Positions 1-9,167 of a DNA stretch of 64,000 nucleotides are shown one piece after another; position 1 is the stretch's first letter; the number at the start of each line of letters is the position of its first letter. Source of the DNA: Curtobacterium sp. VKM Ac-2922. Lineage in GTDB: Bacteria > Actinomycetota > Actinomycetes > Actinomycetales > Microbacteriaceae. The stretch is taken from the NCBI RefSeq assembly GCF_022815645.1, contig NZ_JALGRO010000011.1:93269-157268 (forward strand), in the 5' to 3' direction. The notes beneath the pieces are model-generated. The model ran no database searches and was not told where the DNA came from. It worked only from the letters and a program-made list of their open reading frames with translations. A program made the position numbers and the translations under genes.

Positions 1-698
1 CGGATCGCCTGGGGCGCGGGCTCGTCGAACCACAGCAGCCCGTACGGGTTGTCCTCGAGGACCAGGATGTTGTTCGAGCGGCAGATGTCGAGCACCTCGA
101 TGCGGCGCTCGCGGCTCATGGTCACCCCGGCGGGGTTGTGGAAGTTCGGGATCGTGTACAGGAACTTCATCCGCTTGCCAGCGGCCCGGAGACGGCCGAT
201 CGTCTCGCGCAGGGCCTCGGGGACCAGACCGAGCTCGTCGGTCGCCACGTGGACCGTCTCGGCCTGGTAGGACCGGAACACACCGATGGCGCCGACGTAC
301 GACGGTGACTCGGCGAGCACCACGTCGCCCGGATCGATGAACAGGCGGGTGACCAGGTCGAGGGCGTGCTGGGACCCGGTGGTGACGACGACGTCCTCGG
401 CGCTCGCGCGGATGCCCTCGAGCGACATGATGTCGACGATGTGCTCGCGGAGCTGGCGCAGACCCTGGCCGCCCCCGTACTGCAGTGCCATCGCGGCGTC
501 CTCGGCCATCACGCGGTCGAGCGAGCCCGTGACGAGCTCACGCGGGAGGGCGGAGACGAACGGCATGCCCCCGGCGAGTGAGACGACCTCGGGCCGGGAG
601 GCCACGGCGAACAGGGCTCGTACCTCGGAGGCGCTCAGCCCTGCGGTGCGCTGGGCGTAGGAGTCGTACCAGGGGTCGAGACTGTTGCCGTTGGTCAT
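1..698 (-). CDS. PLP-dependent aminotransferase, 3' end outside window
   Basis: The visible 232 residues are the N-terminal part of a fold-type I PLP aminotransferase of the LysN/2-aminoadipate transaminase kind. The family transfers amino groups between an amino acid and a 2-oxo acid. Recognisable pieces are SLAGGMP near residue 42, LQYGGGQG near 73, TTGSQHALDL near 107 and YTIPNFHNPAG near 187. The PLP-binding lysine lies beyond coordinate 1, so catalytic competence cannot be judged. The ATG at 698 has GGAG six bases upstream and a TACTGT -10-like box further out. It follows the trxBA terminator, so it appears to have its own promoter. The substrate cannot be assigned. Confidence 0.88.
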   Translation of the reverse strand, partial: MTNGNSLDPWYDSYAQRTAGLSASEVRALFAVASRPEVVSLAGGMPFVSALPRELVTGSLDRVMAEDAAMALQYGGGQGLRQLREHIVDIMSLEGIRASAEDVVVTTGSQHALDLVTRLFIDPGDVVLAESPSYVGAIGVFRSYQAETVHVATDELGLVPEALRETIGRLRAAGKRMKFLYTIPNFHNPAGVTMSRERRIEVLDICRSNNILVLEDNPYGLLWFDEPAPQAI

Positions 699-830
699 CG
701 AGTTCTCCGTTCACTCGGCAGTCCAGCCACAGTACGACATGTGTGTCCGAAAGCCGGGCACGGGGACACAGGCCGATCCTGAACGTCTGGACCTGTCGAC
801 GTCCAGGCGACGACCGCCGGAGACGGACGA

Positions 831-866
831 ACGCCCCGCCCTCCGATGGAATGGAGGACGGGGCGT
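831..866 (-). terminator. terminator after trxBA
   Basis: Fourteen-base arms (831-844 and 853-866) pair with one C-A mismatch around an 8-base loop. The hairpin lies 20 bases past the trxA stop and before the aminotransferase promoter. There is no strong T tract, as is common in high-GC actinobacteria. Confidence 0.7.
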
Positions 867-886
867 CCGGGTCGTGGTGCTGGTCC

Positions 887-1213
887 CTACGCGAGGAACT
901 CGGCGAGGTCGGCCTCGAGGGCCGGCTTCGGCTTGGCGCCGATGACGGTCTTGACGACCTCGCCGCCCTTGAAGACCTTCATCGCCGGGATCGACGTGAT
1001 CTGGTAGTTCATGGCCGACTGCGGGTTGTCGTCGACGTTGAGCTTGACGATCTCGATCTTGCCGGCGTGCTCTTCGGCGATCTGGTCGAGGATCGGCGAG
1101 ACGGCGCGACACGGGCCGCACCACTCGGCCCAGAAGTCGACGAGGATCGTCTTGTCGGACTTCAGGACCTCGTCCGAGAAGGTGGCGTCGGTGACTGCCT
1201 TGGCGTTGGACAT
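887..1213 (-). CDS. trxA: thioredoxin
   Basis: A 108-residue classical thioredoxin, the cytosolic disulfide reductant recharged by the TrxB encoded just upstream. The active site WCGPC is at residues 31-35, preceded by VDFWAE, and the cis-proline loop TSIPAM is near 74-79. Length and motifs are canonical. It lies 59 bases downstream of trxB on the same strand and ends at a hairpin terminator, so the two genes form one operon behind the promoter at 2295-2320. An AAGGAG-type ribosome site precedes the ATG. Confidence 0.97.
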   Translation of the reverse strand: MSNAKAVTDATFSDEVLKSDKTILVDFWAEWCGPCRAVSPILDQIAEEHAGKIEIVKLNVDDNPQSAMNYQITSIPAMKVFKGGEVVKTVIGAKPKPALEADLAEFLA

Positions 1214-1272
1214 GTGTGCTCCTTCGAGAAGTCGTGCGGTGGATGGAACGGCGCGAGACGCCGGACCATTCC

Positions 1273-2259
1273 CTAGGCCGAGATGGTGACGGGCTCGACC
1301 GGGGCGTCGCCCTCGGCCTGGCTGGTCAGGTGGTCGTCGAGGTCCGCGAGGAACTTCTCGGCGTCGAGCGCTGCCACGGCACCGGAACCCGCGGCCGTGA
1401 TGGCCTGGCGGTAGGTGTGGTCGAGGACGTCGCCCGCCACGAACACACCGGGGACGCCGACGGCCTTGGAGGTACGGCCTTCGACCGCAATGGTGCCCTC
1501 GGGGGCGAGCTGCAGCTGCTGGTGCACGAGGTGCACGCGCGGGTCGTTGCCGATCGCGATGAACAGGCCGTCGAGCGCGAGCTCGGAGGTCTCACCCGTG
1601 ACGGTGTCCTTGAGCGTGACGCCTTCGACCGCGGACTCGCCGGAGATGCCGACGACTTCCTTGTTCCAGGCGAACTCGATCTTCGGGTCGTTCATCGCCC
1701 GGTCCTGCATGATCTTCGACGCACGGAGGGTGTCCTTGCGGTGGATGACCGTGACCTTGTCGGCGAAGCGCGTCAGGAACGTCGCTTCTTCCATCGCGGA
1801 GTCGCCACCGCCGACGACGGCGATGTTCTTCTGACGGAAGAAGAACCCGTCGCAGGTCGCGCACCACGAGACACCGTGGCCGGACAGGCGCTCTTCGTCG
1901 GGGAGTCCGAGCTGGCGGTAGGCCGAGCCGGTGGCGTAGATGACCGCGAGGGCCTCGTACGTCTCGCCGGAACCGACCGTGACCTTCTTGACGTCGCCGG
2001 TCAGCTCGACCGAGACGGCGTCGTCGTACAGGACCTCGGCGCCGAAGCGCTCGGCCTGTTCCTGCATCTTGATCATGAGGTCGGGGCCTTGGATCCCCTC
2101 GGGGAACCCGGGGAAGTTCTCGACCTCGGTGGTCTTCGTGAGCTCGCCGCCCGTCTCGACGCTGGACGCGACGATGAGCGGCTTCAGCTGAGCGCGCGCG
2201 GCGTAGATGCCGGCGGTGAACCCGGCCGGGCCGGAACCGATGATGATGAGCTGGCGCAT
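1273..2259 (-). CDS. trxB: thioredoxin-disulfide reductase
   Basis: A 328-residue low-molecular-weight thioredoxin reductase that moves electrons from NADPH through FAD and a redox disulfide to thioredoxin. The FAD-binding GSGPAG is at residues 8-13, the redox pair CATC at 133-136, the NADPH-binding GGGDSA at 150-155, and a C-terminal FAD motif GVFVAGDV is present. Length and domain order match the bacterial enzyme. It is first gene of the trxB-trxA operon, preceded by a SigR/SigH-type promoter, which implies induction by disulfide stress. Confidence 0.97.
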   Translation of the reverse strand: MRQLIIIGSGPAGFTAGIYAARAQLKPLIVASSVETGGELTKTTEVENFPGFPEGIQGPDLMIKMQEQAERFGAEVLYDDAVSVELTGDVKKVTVGSGETYEALAVIYATGSAYRQLGLPDEERLSGHGVSWCATCDGFFFRQKNIAVVGGGDSAMEEATFLTRFADKVTVIHRKDTLRASKIMQDRAMNDPKIEFAWNKEVVGISGESAVEGVTLKDTVTGETSELALDGLFIAIGNDPRVHLVHQQLQLAPEGTIAVEGRTSKAVGVPGVFVAGDVLDHTYRQAITAAGSGAVAALDAEKFLADLDDHLTSQAEGDAPVEPVTISA

Positions 2260-2294
2260 GCCTTCAGTGCCCTTCCGTTGCTTCTGACCGGGTC

Positions 2295-2320
2295 AACGCA
2301 TCCTACCGGCGGGGCATTCC
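2295..2320 (-). promoter_or_regulatory. SigR/SigH-type promoter of trxBA
   Basis: Read on the minus strand, GGAAT (2320-2316) is followed after exactly 18 bases by GTT (2297-2295), about 35 bases before the trxB start. GGAAT-N18-GTT is the consensus I know for the thiol-oxidative-stress sigma factor SigR of Streptomyces (SigH in mycobacteria), whose core target is trxBA. Identification is by motif and target gene; the cognate sigma factor is not in the window. Confidence 0.72.
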
Positions 2321-2372
2321 ACGGCGCCCGTGAGCGCGCGACCCACCGAGAACCGGCACCGAACGGCGACGG

Positions 2373-5300
2373 TCAGCGCCCGAGACGGCTCTTGAGCATG
2401 TCGACCGCGCCACGGATCTCGCCGTTCTTCGCGACGACGAGGGCTCCGAAGTAGACGAGCACCATGACGGCGCCGGTCAGGACGAGCGTGATGAGGGCGC
2501 TCGTGACGTCGGACATCGCGAACCCGTCCGCCGAGAACGCGCCGAAGAAGTTCGCGACGAGGACGCCGACCACGCCTGCGATCAGCGCGGCGATGACGAA
2601 CTGCACGTGGGAGCGGGTGACGTTCGGCCCGTCGATGCCCGCGAGGCGCTTGCGGACGACCACCAGGGCCACGATGGTCTGCGCCGTGCCCGCAAGTGTG
2701 GTGCAGACCGCGATGCCGACACCGATGTGCTCGGCCGGGAACGCCGCCACCGCCAGGGCGCCGATGACGAACAGACCGGACTGCACGATCTGCATGAGGA
2801 ACGGGGTCCGGTGGTCGTGCAGCGCCCAGAACACCCGCTGGATGATGAAGAGCATGCTGAACAGCACCAGCCCGGGCATGTAGGCCACGAGCACCCACGC
2901 CATCGACTGCGTCAGCCAGAACGTGTTCTCCCAGACCCGGGCGAACGACGTCGACATGACCACCAGGGCGACGGACGCGAAGACCGTGAACAGGCCGACG
3001 ATCCGGAGTGACAGCGACAGGTTCCGACGGACGGCGGCCAGGTCTCCGCGTTCGGCGTCGTGGCTCATCCGGGTGAAGTACGCGGTCGCGATCGACACGG
3101 TGATGATCGAGTGCGGCAGCATGAACAGCAGCCAGCTGGTCGCCAGGGTCGCGTTGCCGGCGCCCTGGGCGAGCGACGCGACACGGGCCTGCACGATGCC
3201 CGCCAGCTGCGTCACCAGGATCATGCCGAACAGCCAGCCCGCAGCGGTCCCGGTGGCCTTGAGACCGACGCCCCGCCAGCGGAAGTCCGGGGTGAACGAC
3301 AGGCCCGCTCGGCGCCAGAACAGTGGCAGGAACGCGGCCTGTGCCAGGACGCCGAACGACGCACTGCCCGCGAGGACAGCGATCTTCAGGGGCGTCCACG
3401 CCGCAGTGGCCGCGTTGACGTCACGGCCGCCGAACATCGCGATGAAGACGATCAGTCCAGCGATCGCGATGACGTTGTTGAGGAGCGGGGCCCAGGTGAA
3501 GGGCCCGAACACCTGCTTGGCGTTGAGGACCTCGCCGAGCAGCGAGTACATCGCGTAGAAGAGGATCTGCGGCAGGCACCAGAAGGCGAACGCGATGGCC
3601 AGGTCGGTCTGGGCGGCGGTGAACCCCTTGCCGCCGTCACCCGCACTCTGGCTGTACAGGCGCACCAGGACGGGCGCGAGCACGGTTGCCACGATCGCGA
3701 TCAGCACGAAGACCGATCCGGCGAGCGTGACGATCTTGTTGACGTACGCGGTCCCGCCGTCGCTGTTCTGCTTCATCGAGCGGACGATCTGCGGGATGAG
3801 CACGGCGGACAGCAGCCCGCCGGCGATCAGTGCGTAGATGTTGTTGGGCAGTTGGTTCGAGATGGCGAACGCGTCGGCGGCGCGTGAGCCCGAGTTGCCG
3901 ATCGCGTACGCCAGCACGAACGTCTTCGCGAAGCCGAGCACCCGAGAGATCATCGTGCCGGCCGCGAGCATCGCGCTGGCCCGACCCAGGCTGCGCTGCA
4001 CGGGTTCCACCGGGTCGGCGGAACCGGTCGTGGCGAGCGGCTCGGGCTGCGTGGCGGTGATGGTGGGCTCCTCTGCGGCGGCGAGCGGGGTGCTGGAGCC
4101 GACCGTCGCCATGGCGGTGGCCGCCCCGGCGGGGTGATCGGGGCCTTCTTGCAGGTCGTCGTCTGACGGCGCTTCGTACAGGCGGTTCGGGTCGTCGTCG
4201 ACGTCGTCCGGCTCGCCGTTCCGGCGTCGCCGGATGCGACGGCGGACGTTGCGGTAGATGCCCAGGCCGAAGATCAGGATGACGGCGATCGCGGCCGCCG
4301 CGGTGATGACGGTCTCCCACTGCGCCTGCACGTTGATCTCGACCGTGGCCGGATCGGCGATCCGCACCCCCGTCGCGCTGGTCAGGGACATCGTCAGCTC
4401 GACCTTGCCGTTCGCCACCGACTGCACCGGGAAGGTGACCCGGCTGGACGAGTCCGGCTGCACCGTCACGCGGACGGCGTTCTTCTCGATGCGCAGGAAC
4501 GAGTTGGACGGCTGCACCGTCAGGAACACCGTGACGGGGTACTCGGACCGGTTGCGGACCGAGATGGGCAGCGATGACCGGTCGCCGAGCAGCGTGATGC
4601 TGCTGCCGTCGAGGATGCCCACGCTCGACACGACCCGCGCGGCCCGGCTGACCCGGGTGTCGACCGCCTGTGCGAAGCCGCTGTCGTCACTGCGCCAGGC
4701 GTTCGACGCCGCAGCGAGGTCGGCCACGCGCGCCGGCGCGGTCAGGTCGGCCGGCGTCTCGATCGCCGACGCGAAGTCGGTCAGGTTCTTCGATGCCTGG
4801 ACCAGCCGTCGGAGCTGGTCGAGCCGGGCGTCGCTGTCGGACGAGCTGGCCAGCGAGACGGACCCGGGGGTGACGGCCGACGCGGTGGAGAGATCGGCGG
4901 GTGACACCCACGGGGTGGTCTCGAGTGCGTCGAGTGCCTGCGTGAGGCGCGTGGAGTCGGTCGGCCACGTCCGTCCGAGGGTGAGCAGGACGGGGCCGGT
5001 CGTGCCGCCCTGGCGTGAGGCGGTGGCGAGGGTCGCGGTGAGTTCGCTCATCGCACTGGACCACGCACGCTGCGAGGTGGCGGACGCGGCGTCGCGGAGC
5101 AGGTCGGACATGCCCTGGTCGGACACCAGGACGTGGTGGTCACCGATCTTCTCGGAGGCGGTGATCGTGGTGTCGGACCCGGCGGAGGTGTTGCCGCTGG
5201 AGACGATCGTGCTGGTCGTCCCGGCGTCGGCCAGGGCGGGCAGGTCGTCCGTCGCCACGGTGCCCTCGGCCGGCCAGGCGAGCGACGACGTCGTGTACGG

Positions 5301-6425
5301 GAAGTCGAGCAGCTGGGCCGTCGTCGGGAGCGTCGTCGGCTGGGCCCCCTGCCCGGGTTCCGCGGTGCCGCCCTGGGACCCCGCGCCGGTCTGCCCGGCG
5401 GTGCCGTCCTGCGGGGTGCCCGGGGTCGCCGTGGCGGAGGCGTCGGCGGTGGCGCTCGCACTGCCGGTCGGTGTCGGTGTCGGCGACGCCGTCGTGGCAC
5501 CCGGGAAGTCGTTCGGGTCGACGAGCTGGTCGAGCGAGATGGGCGACAGGATGCCCGATGCCCCGGCCTGACGCAGTCCGGTGACGTCGGCGTCGGCGTA
5601 CGACAGCGCGAAGGTCTCGTTGCGCATGCCCTCGAGGCGCTGCAGCCACGTGGTCGCCGTCGAGGGTGCGTTCTCGCCCAGGATGCGGATCGAGGCGATG
5701 ATCCGGGGGTCGATCCCGAGCGCGACGTTGTGGTCCTGCGCCGCGTCGAGCTGCTGCGTCAGGGTGCCGTCGACCGAGGTCGCCGCCGCCAGGTCCTTCG
5801 CGCTGATCAGGCTGCCGGAGCCGGCCGGCATGGTGATCGGCATCGCGACGGACACCCCGACCGGTGTCTGCTCGTAGTTCGGGTACCAGGTGATCGCTGA
5901 CCGCGCCACGGCCGACGTCGACCCGGCGCGGTAGTCGGCAGCGATGCGCCTCGCGCCGAACGACGAGTACCCGGACAGGCCGAGGTTGCCCGGCACGACA
6001 CGGACGTCGTCGATGGTGACCGATCGGTGCGCTGGAACGGCCGGGACGTCGACCGAGCCCATCGATGCGCCGAAGTAACCCGTCGTGCTGGTGTCGGCGA
6101 GCCAGTCGCTGATGACGTCGCGCGTGCCCGCGTACTGCCGGAAGATGTCGAGTTCGGCGGACCCGGCCGGCAGGTCGCTGTCGGTGTCGTTCGTGACCGT
6201 CACCGTGAGCGAGAGGTCCTGGTCCGGCTGCACCACCCCGCGGTCCGCCGGCACGATCTCGACCGACGTCGTGCCGGCCTTGGCTGCTGCCGGGTGTGCG
6301 ACGTGGGTGGAGACCGAGGCGGTCGTCGCCGCCCGGGCCGGGGTGACGGCGGCAGGCGTGACGACGAGGCCGAGCGCGACCAGAGCGGACGCGGCGGCAG
6401 CGAGCGTGGAGCGGAGGATGTGCAT
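2373..6425 (-). CDS. murJ: DUF6049-MurJ fusion: exported N-terminal protein joined to lipid II flippase
   Basis: One uninterrupted 1350-codon frame carries two proteins usually encoded separately. Residues 1-32 form a signal peptide (MHILRSTLAAAASALVALG and onward). A large extracytoplasmic DUF6049 region follows, with a Thr/Ser/Ala/Pro/Gln-rich stretch near 310-370, then a transmembrane segment near 705-725 and an RRRIRRRR stop-transfer patch. After an acidic linker, a 13-14-helix MurJ/MviN domain runs from about 772-800 to the end. MurJ flips lipid II outward during peptidoglycan synthesis. An internal ATG at 4112 would give a MurJ of normal length (about 579 residues), but it has no good Shine-Dalgarno and no stop precedes it. 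I chose 6425 over the ATG at 6482 because of the signal peptide and a TACACT box (6468-6463) lying between them. Confidence 0.85.
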   Translation of the reverse strand: MHILRSTLAAAASALVALGLVVTPAAVTPARAATTASVSTHVAHPAAAKAGTTSVEIVPADRGVVQPDQDLSLTVTVTNDTDSDLPAGSAELDIFRQYAGTRDVISDWLADTSTTGYFGASMGSVDVPAVPAHRSVTIDDVRVVPGNLGLSGYSSFGARRIAADYRAGSTSAVARSAITWYPNYEQTPVGVSVAMPITMPAGSGSLISAKDLAAATSVDGTLTQQLDAAQDHNVALGIDPRIIASIRILGENAPSTATTWLQRLEGMRNETFALSYADADVTGLRQAGASGILSPISLDQLVDPNDFPGATTASPTPTPTGSASATADASATATPGTPQDGTAGQTGAGSQGGTAEPGQGAQPTTLPTTAQLLDFPYTTSSLAWPAEGTVATDDLPALADAGTTSTIVSSGNTSAGSDTTITASEKIGDHHVLVSDQGMSDLLRDAASATSQRAWSSAMSELTATLATASRQGGTTGPVLLTLGRTWPTDSTRLTQALDALETTPWVSPADLSTASAVTPGSVSLASSSDSDARLDQLRRLVQASKNLTDFASAIETPADLTAPARVADLAAASNAWRSDDSGFAQAVDTRVSRAARVVSSVGILDGSSITLLGDRSSLPISVRNRSEYPVTVFLTVQPSNSFLRIEKNAVRVTVQPDSSSRVTFPVQSVANGKVELTMSLTSATGVRIADPATVEINVQAQWETVITAAAAIAVILIFGLGIYRNVRRRIRRRRNGEPDDVDDDPNRLYEAPSDDDLQEGPDHPAGAATAMATVGSSTPLAAAEEPTITATQPEPLATTGSADPVEPVQRSLGRASAMLAAGTMISRVLGFAKTFVLAYAIGNSGSRAADAFAISNQLPNNIYALIAGGLLSAVLIPQIVRSMKQNSDGGTAYVNKIVTLAGSVFVLIAIVATVLAPVLVRLYSQSAGDGGKGFTAAQTDLAIAFAFWCLPQILFYAMYSLLGEVLNAKQVFGPFTWAPLLNNVIAIAGLIVFIAMFGGRDVNAATAAWTPLKIAVLAGSASFGVLAQAAFLPLFWRRAGLSFTPDFRWRGVGLKATGTAAGWLFGMILVTQLAGIVQARVASLAQGAGNATLATSWLLFMLPHSIITVSIATAYFTRMSHDAERGDLAAVRRNLSLSLRIVGLFTVFASVALVVMSTSFARVWENTFWLTQSMAWVLVAYMPGLVLFSMLFIIQRVFWALHDHRTPFLMQIVQSGLFVIGALAVAAFPAEHIGVGIAVCTTLAGTAQTIVALVVVRKRLAGIDGPNVTRSHVQFVIAALIAGVVGVLVANFFGAFSADGFAMSDVTSALITLVLTGAVMVLVYFGALVVAKNGEIRGAVDMLKSRLGR

Positions 6426-6550
6426 GCGTGTGGAGGGCCGGGATCGGTTCGGACCTCGCACGAGTGTATGAGGCCGGACCATGAGAGCAGGGCGTGCACG
6501 CGGAGGTCGTGGACAACCGGTCGCGTCGATCTGGGATGATCGACGACGTC

Positions 6551-7987
6551 ATGCAGTCCGTTGCCCAGGCCGTCGAACGACTCGACGCACTCGCCGCCAC
6601 CGCCCCCGTCGCGGTCCTCGCCCGCGCGTTCGCCGAGGCCGGTCACGAGCTCGCGCTCGTCGGGGGCCCCGTGCGCGACGCCTTCCTGGGTCGCCCGGTG
6701 ACCGACCTCGACTTCACCACCGACGCCCGCCCGGACGACGTCCTGGCGATCGTCGAGCCGATCGCCAGCGCCACGTGGGACGTCGGCCGTCAGTTCGGCA
6801 CCATCGCCGCCCGGGTGCAGGGCGAACAGGTCGAGATCACCACCTACCGCAGCGACGTGTACGACGGCGAGACCCGCAAGCCCGAGGTCGCGTTCGGCGA
6901 CACCATCGAGGACGACCTGCTGCGCCGCGACTTCACCGTGAACGCGATGGCACTGCGGCTGCCCGCCCGTGAGCTCGTCGACGTGCACGGCGGCGTCGAG
7001 GACCTGCTGGCCGGACGGCTCCGCACGCCCCAGACGGCGACCGTGTCGTTCCGCGACGACCCGCTGCGGATGATGCGGGCCGCACGGTTCACCTCGCAGC
7101 TCGGCTTCACGGTGTCCGACGACGTGCGCCTGGCGATGCAGGACCTGGTCGACTCGATCGACATCGTCTCGGCCGAGCGGGTGCGCGACGAGCTCGTCAA
7201 GCTGCTGAACACCGACGACCCCGTGCCCGGGCTGCGCCTGCTGGTCGACACGGGCCTGGCGGAGCGGTTCCTGCCGGAGCTGCCGGCGATGTGCCTGGAG
7301 ATCGACGAGCACCACCACCACAAGGACGTGTACGAGCACTCGCTCACGGTGCTGACCCAGGCGATCGGGTACGAGCACGAGCGGCACGCCGGCGACTCCC
7401 CCGACACCGTCCTGCGGCTGGCTGCCCTGCTGCACGACATCGGCAAGCCGGCGACCCGCAAGCTCGAGCCCGGCGGCGCCGTGAGCTTCCACCACCACGA
7501 CCTGGTCGGCTCGAAGCTCGCGAAGAAGCGGCTGCGGGCCCTGCGCTTCGACAACGACACCATCGCGGCGGTCGCTCGCCTGATCGAGCTGCACCTGCGC
7601 TTCTTCGGCTACACCGACGGTGCGTGGACCGACTCCGCCGTGCGTCGGTACGTGCGCGACGCCGGCCCGCAGCTCGAGCGCCTGCACGAACTGACCCGCT
7701 CGGACGTCACCACCCGCAACCGCCGCAAGGCCGACCGCCTGGCGTTCGCGTACGACGACCTGGAAGACCGGATCCGCGACCTGGCCGAACGCGAGGAGCT
7801 CGACTCGCTGCGGCCCGACCTGACCGGGGACGACATCATGCGGATCCTCGACATCCCGCCGGGGCGCGCCGTGGGCGAGGCCTACCGGTTCCTGCTCGAG
7901 GCGCGGATGGACGAGGGGCCCCTCGGGCCCGACGTGGCCGAGGAGCGGCTGCGCGCCTGGTGGGCCGAGCGGGACGCACCGGCCTGA
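6551..7987 (+). CDS. pcnA: CCA-adding tRNA nucleotidyltransferase
   Basis: A class II nucleotidyltransferase of 478 residues that builds or repairs the 3' CCA of tRNA. The catalytic head has GGPVRDAFLGRP from residue 38 followed by DLDFTTDARP, containing the metal-binding D-x-D. RRDFTVNAMA and DDPLRMMRAARF mark the nucleotide-selection region. A C-terminal HD phosphohydrolase domain shows ALLHDIGKP near 295. Earlier in-frame starts exist at 6494 (GTG) and 6536 (ATG); I prefer 6551 because MQSVAQAVERL is a normal N-terminus for the family. It is divergent from the DUF6049-murJ gene. Confidence 0.93.
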   Translation: MQSVAQAVERLDALAATAPVAVLARAFAEAGHELALVGGPVRDAFLGRPVTDLDFTTDARPDDVLAIVEPIASATWDVGRQFGTIAARVQGEQVEITTYRSDVYDGETRKPEVAFGDTIEDDLLRRDFTVNAMALRLPARELVDVHGGVEDLLAGRLRTPQTATVSFRDDPLRMMRAARFTSQLGFTVSDDVRLAMQDLVDSIDIVSAERVRDELVKLLNTDDPVPGLRLLVDTGLAERFLPELPAMCLEIDEHHHHKDVYEHSLTVLTQAIGYEHERHAGDSPDTVLRLAALLHDIGKPATRKLEPGGAVSFHHHDLVGSKLAKKRLRALRFDNDTIAAVARLIELHLRFFGYTDGAWTDSAVRRYVRDAGPQLERLHELTRSDVTTRNRRKADRLAFAYDDLEDRIRDLAEREELDSLRPDLTGDDIMRILDIPPGRAVGEAYRFLLEARMDEGPLGPDVAEERLRAWWAERDAPA

Positions 7988-8045
7988 CCGCCTGAGCAAC
8001 TGGCACCGATCTGACGGACCGGTAGCGGGCCTCCAGGCTGTCCGC

Positions 8046-8101
8046 TAAGCTTGCGGGGTTGTGCCGACCGCACCTGCGGTCTGGCGCACATGCATCAACC
8101 C
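8046..8101 (+). promoter_or_regulatory. rpsF leader: -10 box and S6:S18-binding hairpin
   Basis: A TAAGCT -10-like box lies at 8046-8051. Just downstream GGGTTG (8056-8061) can pair with CAACCC (8096-8101), enclosing a GTG/CAC stem and a hairpin ACCGC-acct-GCGGT (8067-8080). An unpaired CCG at 8064-8066 sits between stem and hairpin. A bulged CCG next to a hairpin is the published signature of the S6:S18 autoregulatory motif in rpsF leaders. The match is by eye, without a covariance model. No convincing -35 was found. Confidence 0.6.
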
Positions 8102-8154
8102 TCCTGTTCCGGGAACCGCCCGGAGCCGCCAAGACCAAAGGAGGTGGGTTCCGC

Positions 8155-8547
8155 ATGCACCAGTACGAACTGATGGCGATCCTCGACCCCGAGCTCGACG
8201 AGCGCACCGTCGCTCCCAGCCTGGACAAGTTCCTCGCTGTCATCCGCAACGACGGTGGGACCGTCGACAACGTGGATGTCTGGGGCCGTCGTCGTCTCGC
8301 CTACGAGATCGCCAAGAAGAACGAAGGCCTGTACGCCGTCGTGAACTTCACGTCGTCTGCCGACGCCGCCAAGGAGCTCGACCGTCAGCTCGGTCTCTCC
8401 GAGGCCGTGCTCCGCACGAAGGTCCTGCGCGCTGAAGAGGGCATGGCGCAGGTCGCCGCCCAGAAGCAGCGCGACGAGGCCCGTGCCGCGCGCAAGGCAG
8501 CCAACGCTGCTGCTGCCCCGGCCGCCGCGACCGCGAGCGCCGAGTAA
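8155..8547 (+). CDS. rpsF: 30S ribosomal protein S6
   Basis: A 130-residue S6 that binds the 16S rRNA platform together with S18 (rpsR, two genes downstream). The start [14 protein letters not shown] and the central [10 protein letters not shown] are diagnostic. The Ala-rich C-terminal tail after about residue 105 is an actinobacterial extension. The ATG follows a near-perfect AAAGGAGGT. First gene of rpsF-ssb-rpsR-rplI, probably autoregulated through the leader hairpin. Confidence 0.98.
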   Translation: MHQYELMAILDPELDERTVAPSLDKFLAVIRNDGGTVDNVDVWGRRRLAYEIAKKNEGLYAVVNFTSSADAAKELDRQLGLSEAVLRTKVLRAEEGMAQVAAQKQRDEARAARKAANAAAAPAAATASAE

Positions 8548-8550
8548 CCG

Positions 8551-9123
8551 ATGGCCGGCGAAACCGTCATCACGGTGGTGGGCAACCTCACTGCTGACCC
8601 CGAGCTGCGCTACACGCAGAACGGGCTCGCTGTGGCGAACTTCACCATCGCGTCCACTCCTCGCACGTTCGACCGTCAGGCGAACGAGTGGAAGGACGGC
8701 GACGCGCTGTTCCTCCGTGCGAGCGTGTGGCGCGAGTTCGCCGAGCACGTCGCGGGGTCGCTGACCAAGGGCTCGCGCGTCATCGCGCAGGGTCGTCTGC
8801 GTCAGCGCTCGTACCAGGACCGTGAGGGCCAGCAGCGTACGAGCATCGAACTCGAGGTCGACGAGATCGGCCCGTCGCTCCGGTACGCCACCGCACAGAT
8901 CACCCGCGCAGCGGGTGGCAGTGGCGGCGGTCGTGGCCAGGTCGGCGGCGGTTCGGGCGGCGGCAACTTCGGTGGCAACGGCGGGGGCGGCAACGCTTCC
9001 GGCGGCGGCCGCTCGGACGAGCCGTGGTCCCCGCAGGGTGGCCAGCAGCAGGGTGGTGGAGCGCAGTCGAACGACGTGTGGTCGACCCCCGGTGGCACCT
9101 ACGACGACGAGACCCCGTTCTGA
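8551..9123 (+). CDS. ssb: single-stranded DNA-binding protein
   Basis: A 190-residue SSB. The OB fold spans residues 1-115 ([19 protein letters not shown] at the start). A glycine-rich linker from about 125 to 155 leads to the acidic tip DDETPF, the docking peptide for repair and replication partners. It starts 3 bases after the rpsF stop with no clear Shine-Dalgarno, so translational coupling is likely. Its position between rpsF and rpsR is standard. Confidence 0.98.
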   Translation: MAGETVITVVGNLTADPELRYTQNGLAVANFTIASTPRTFDRQANEWKDGDALFLRASVWREFAEHVAGSLTKGSRVIAQGRLRQRSYQDREGQQRTSIELEVDEIGPSLRYATAQITRAAGGSGGGRGQVGGGSGGGNFGGNGGGGNASGGGRSDEPWSPQGGQQQGGGAQSNDVWSTPGGTYDDETPF

Positions 9124-9167
9124 TCCGTCCGCGGACACAACACTTCTTCTTCTCCTAAGGAAAAATC

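Noticed and set aside
1216..2454. 412-codon plus-strand frame opposite trxB
   Set aside because: Shadow of trxB; composition is Arg/Gly/Asp/Leu-rich without domains.
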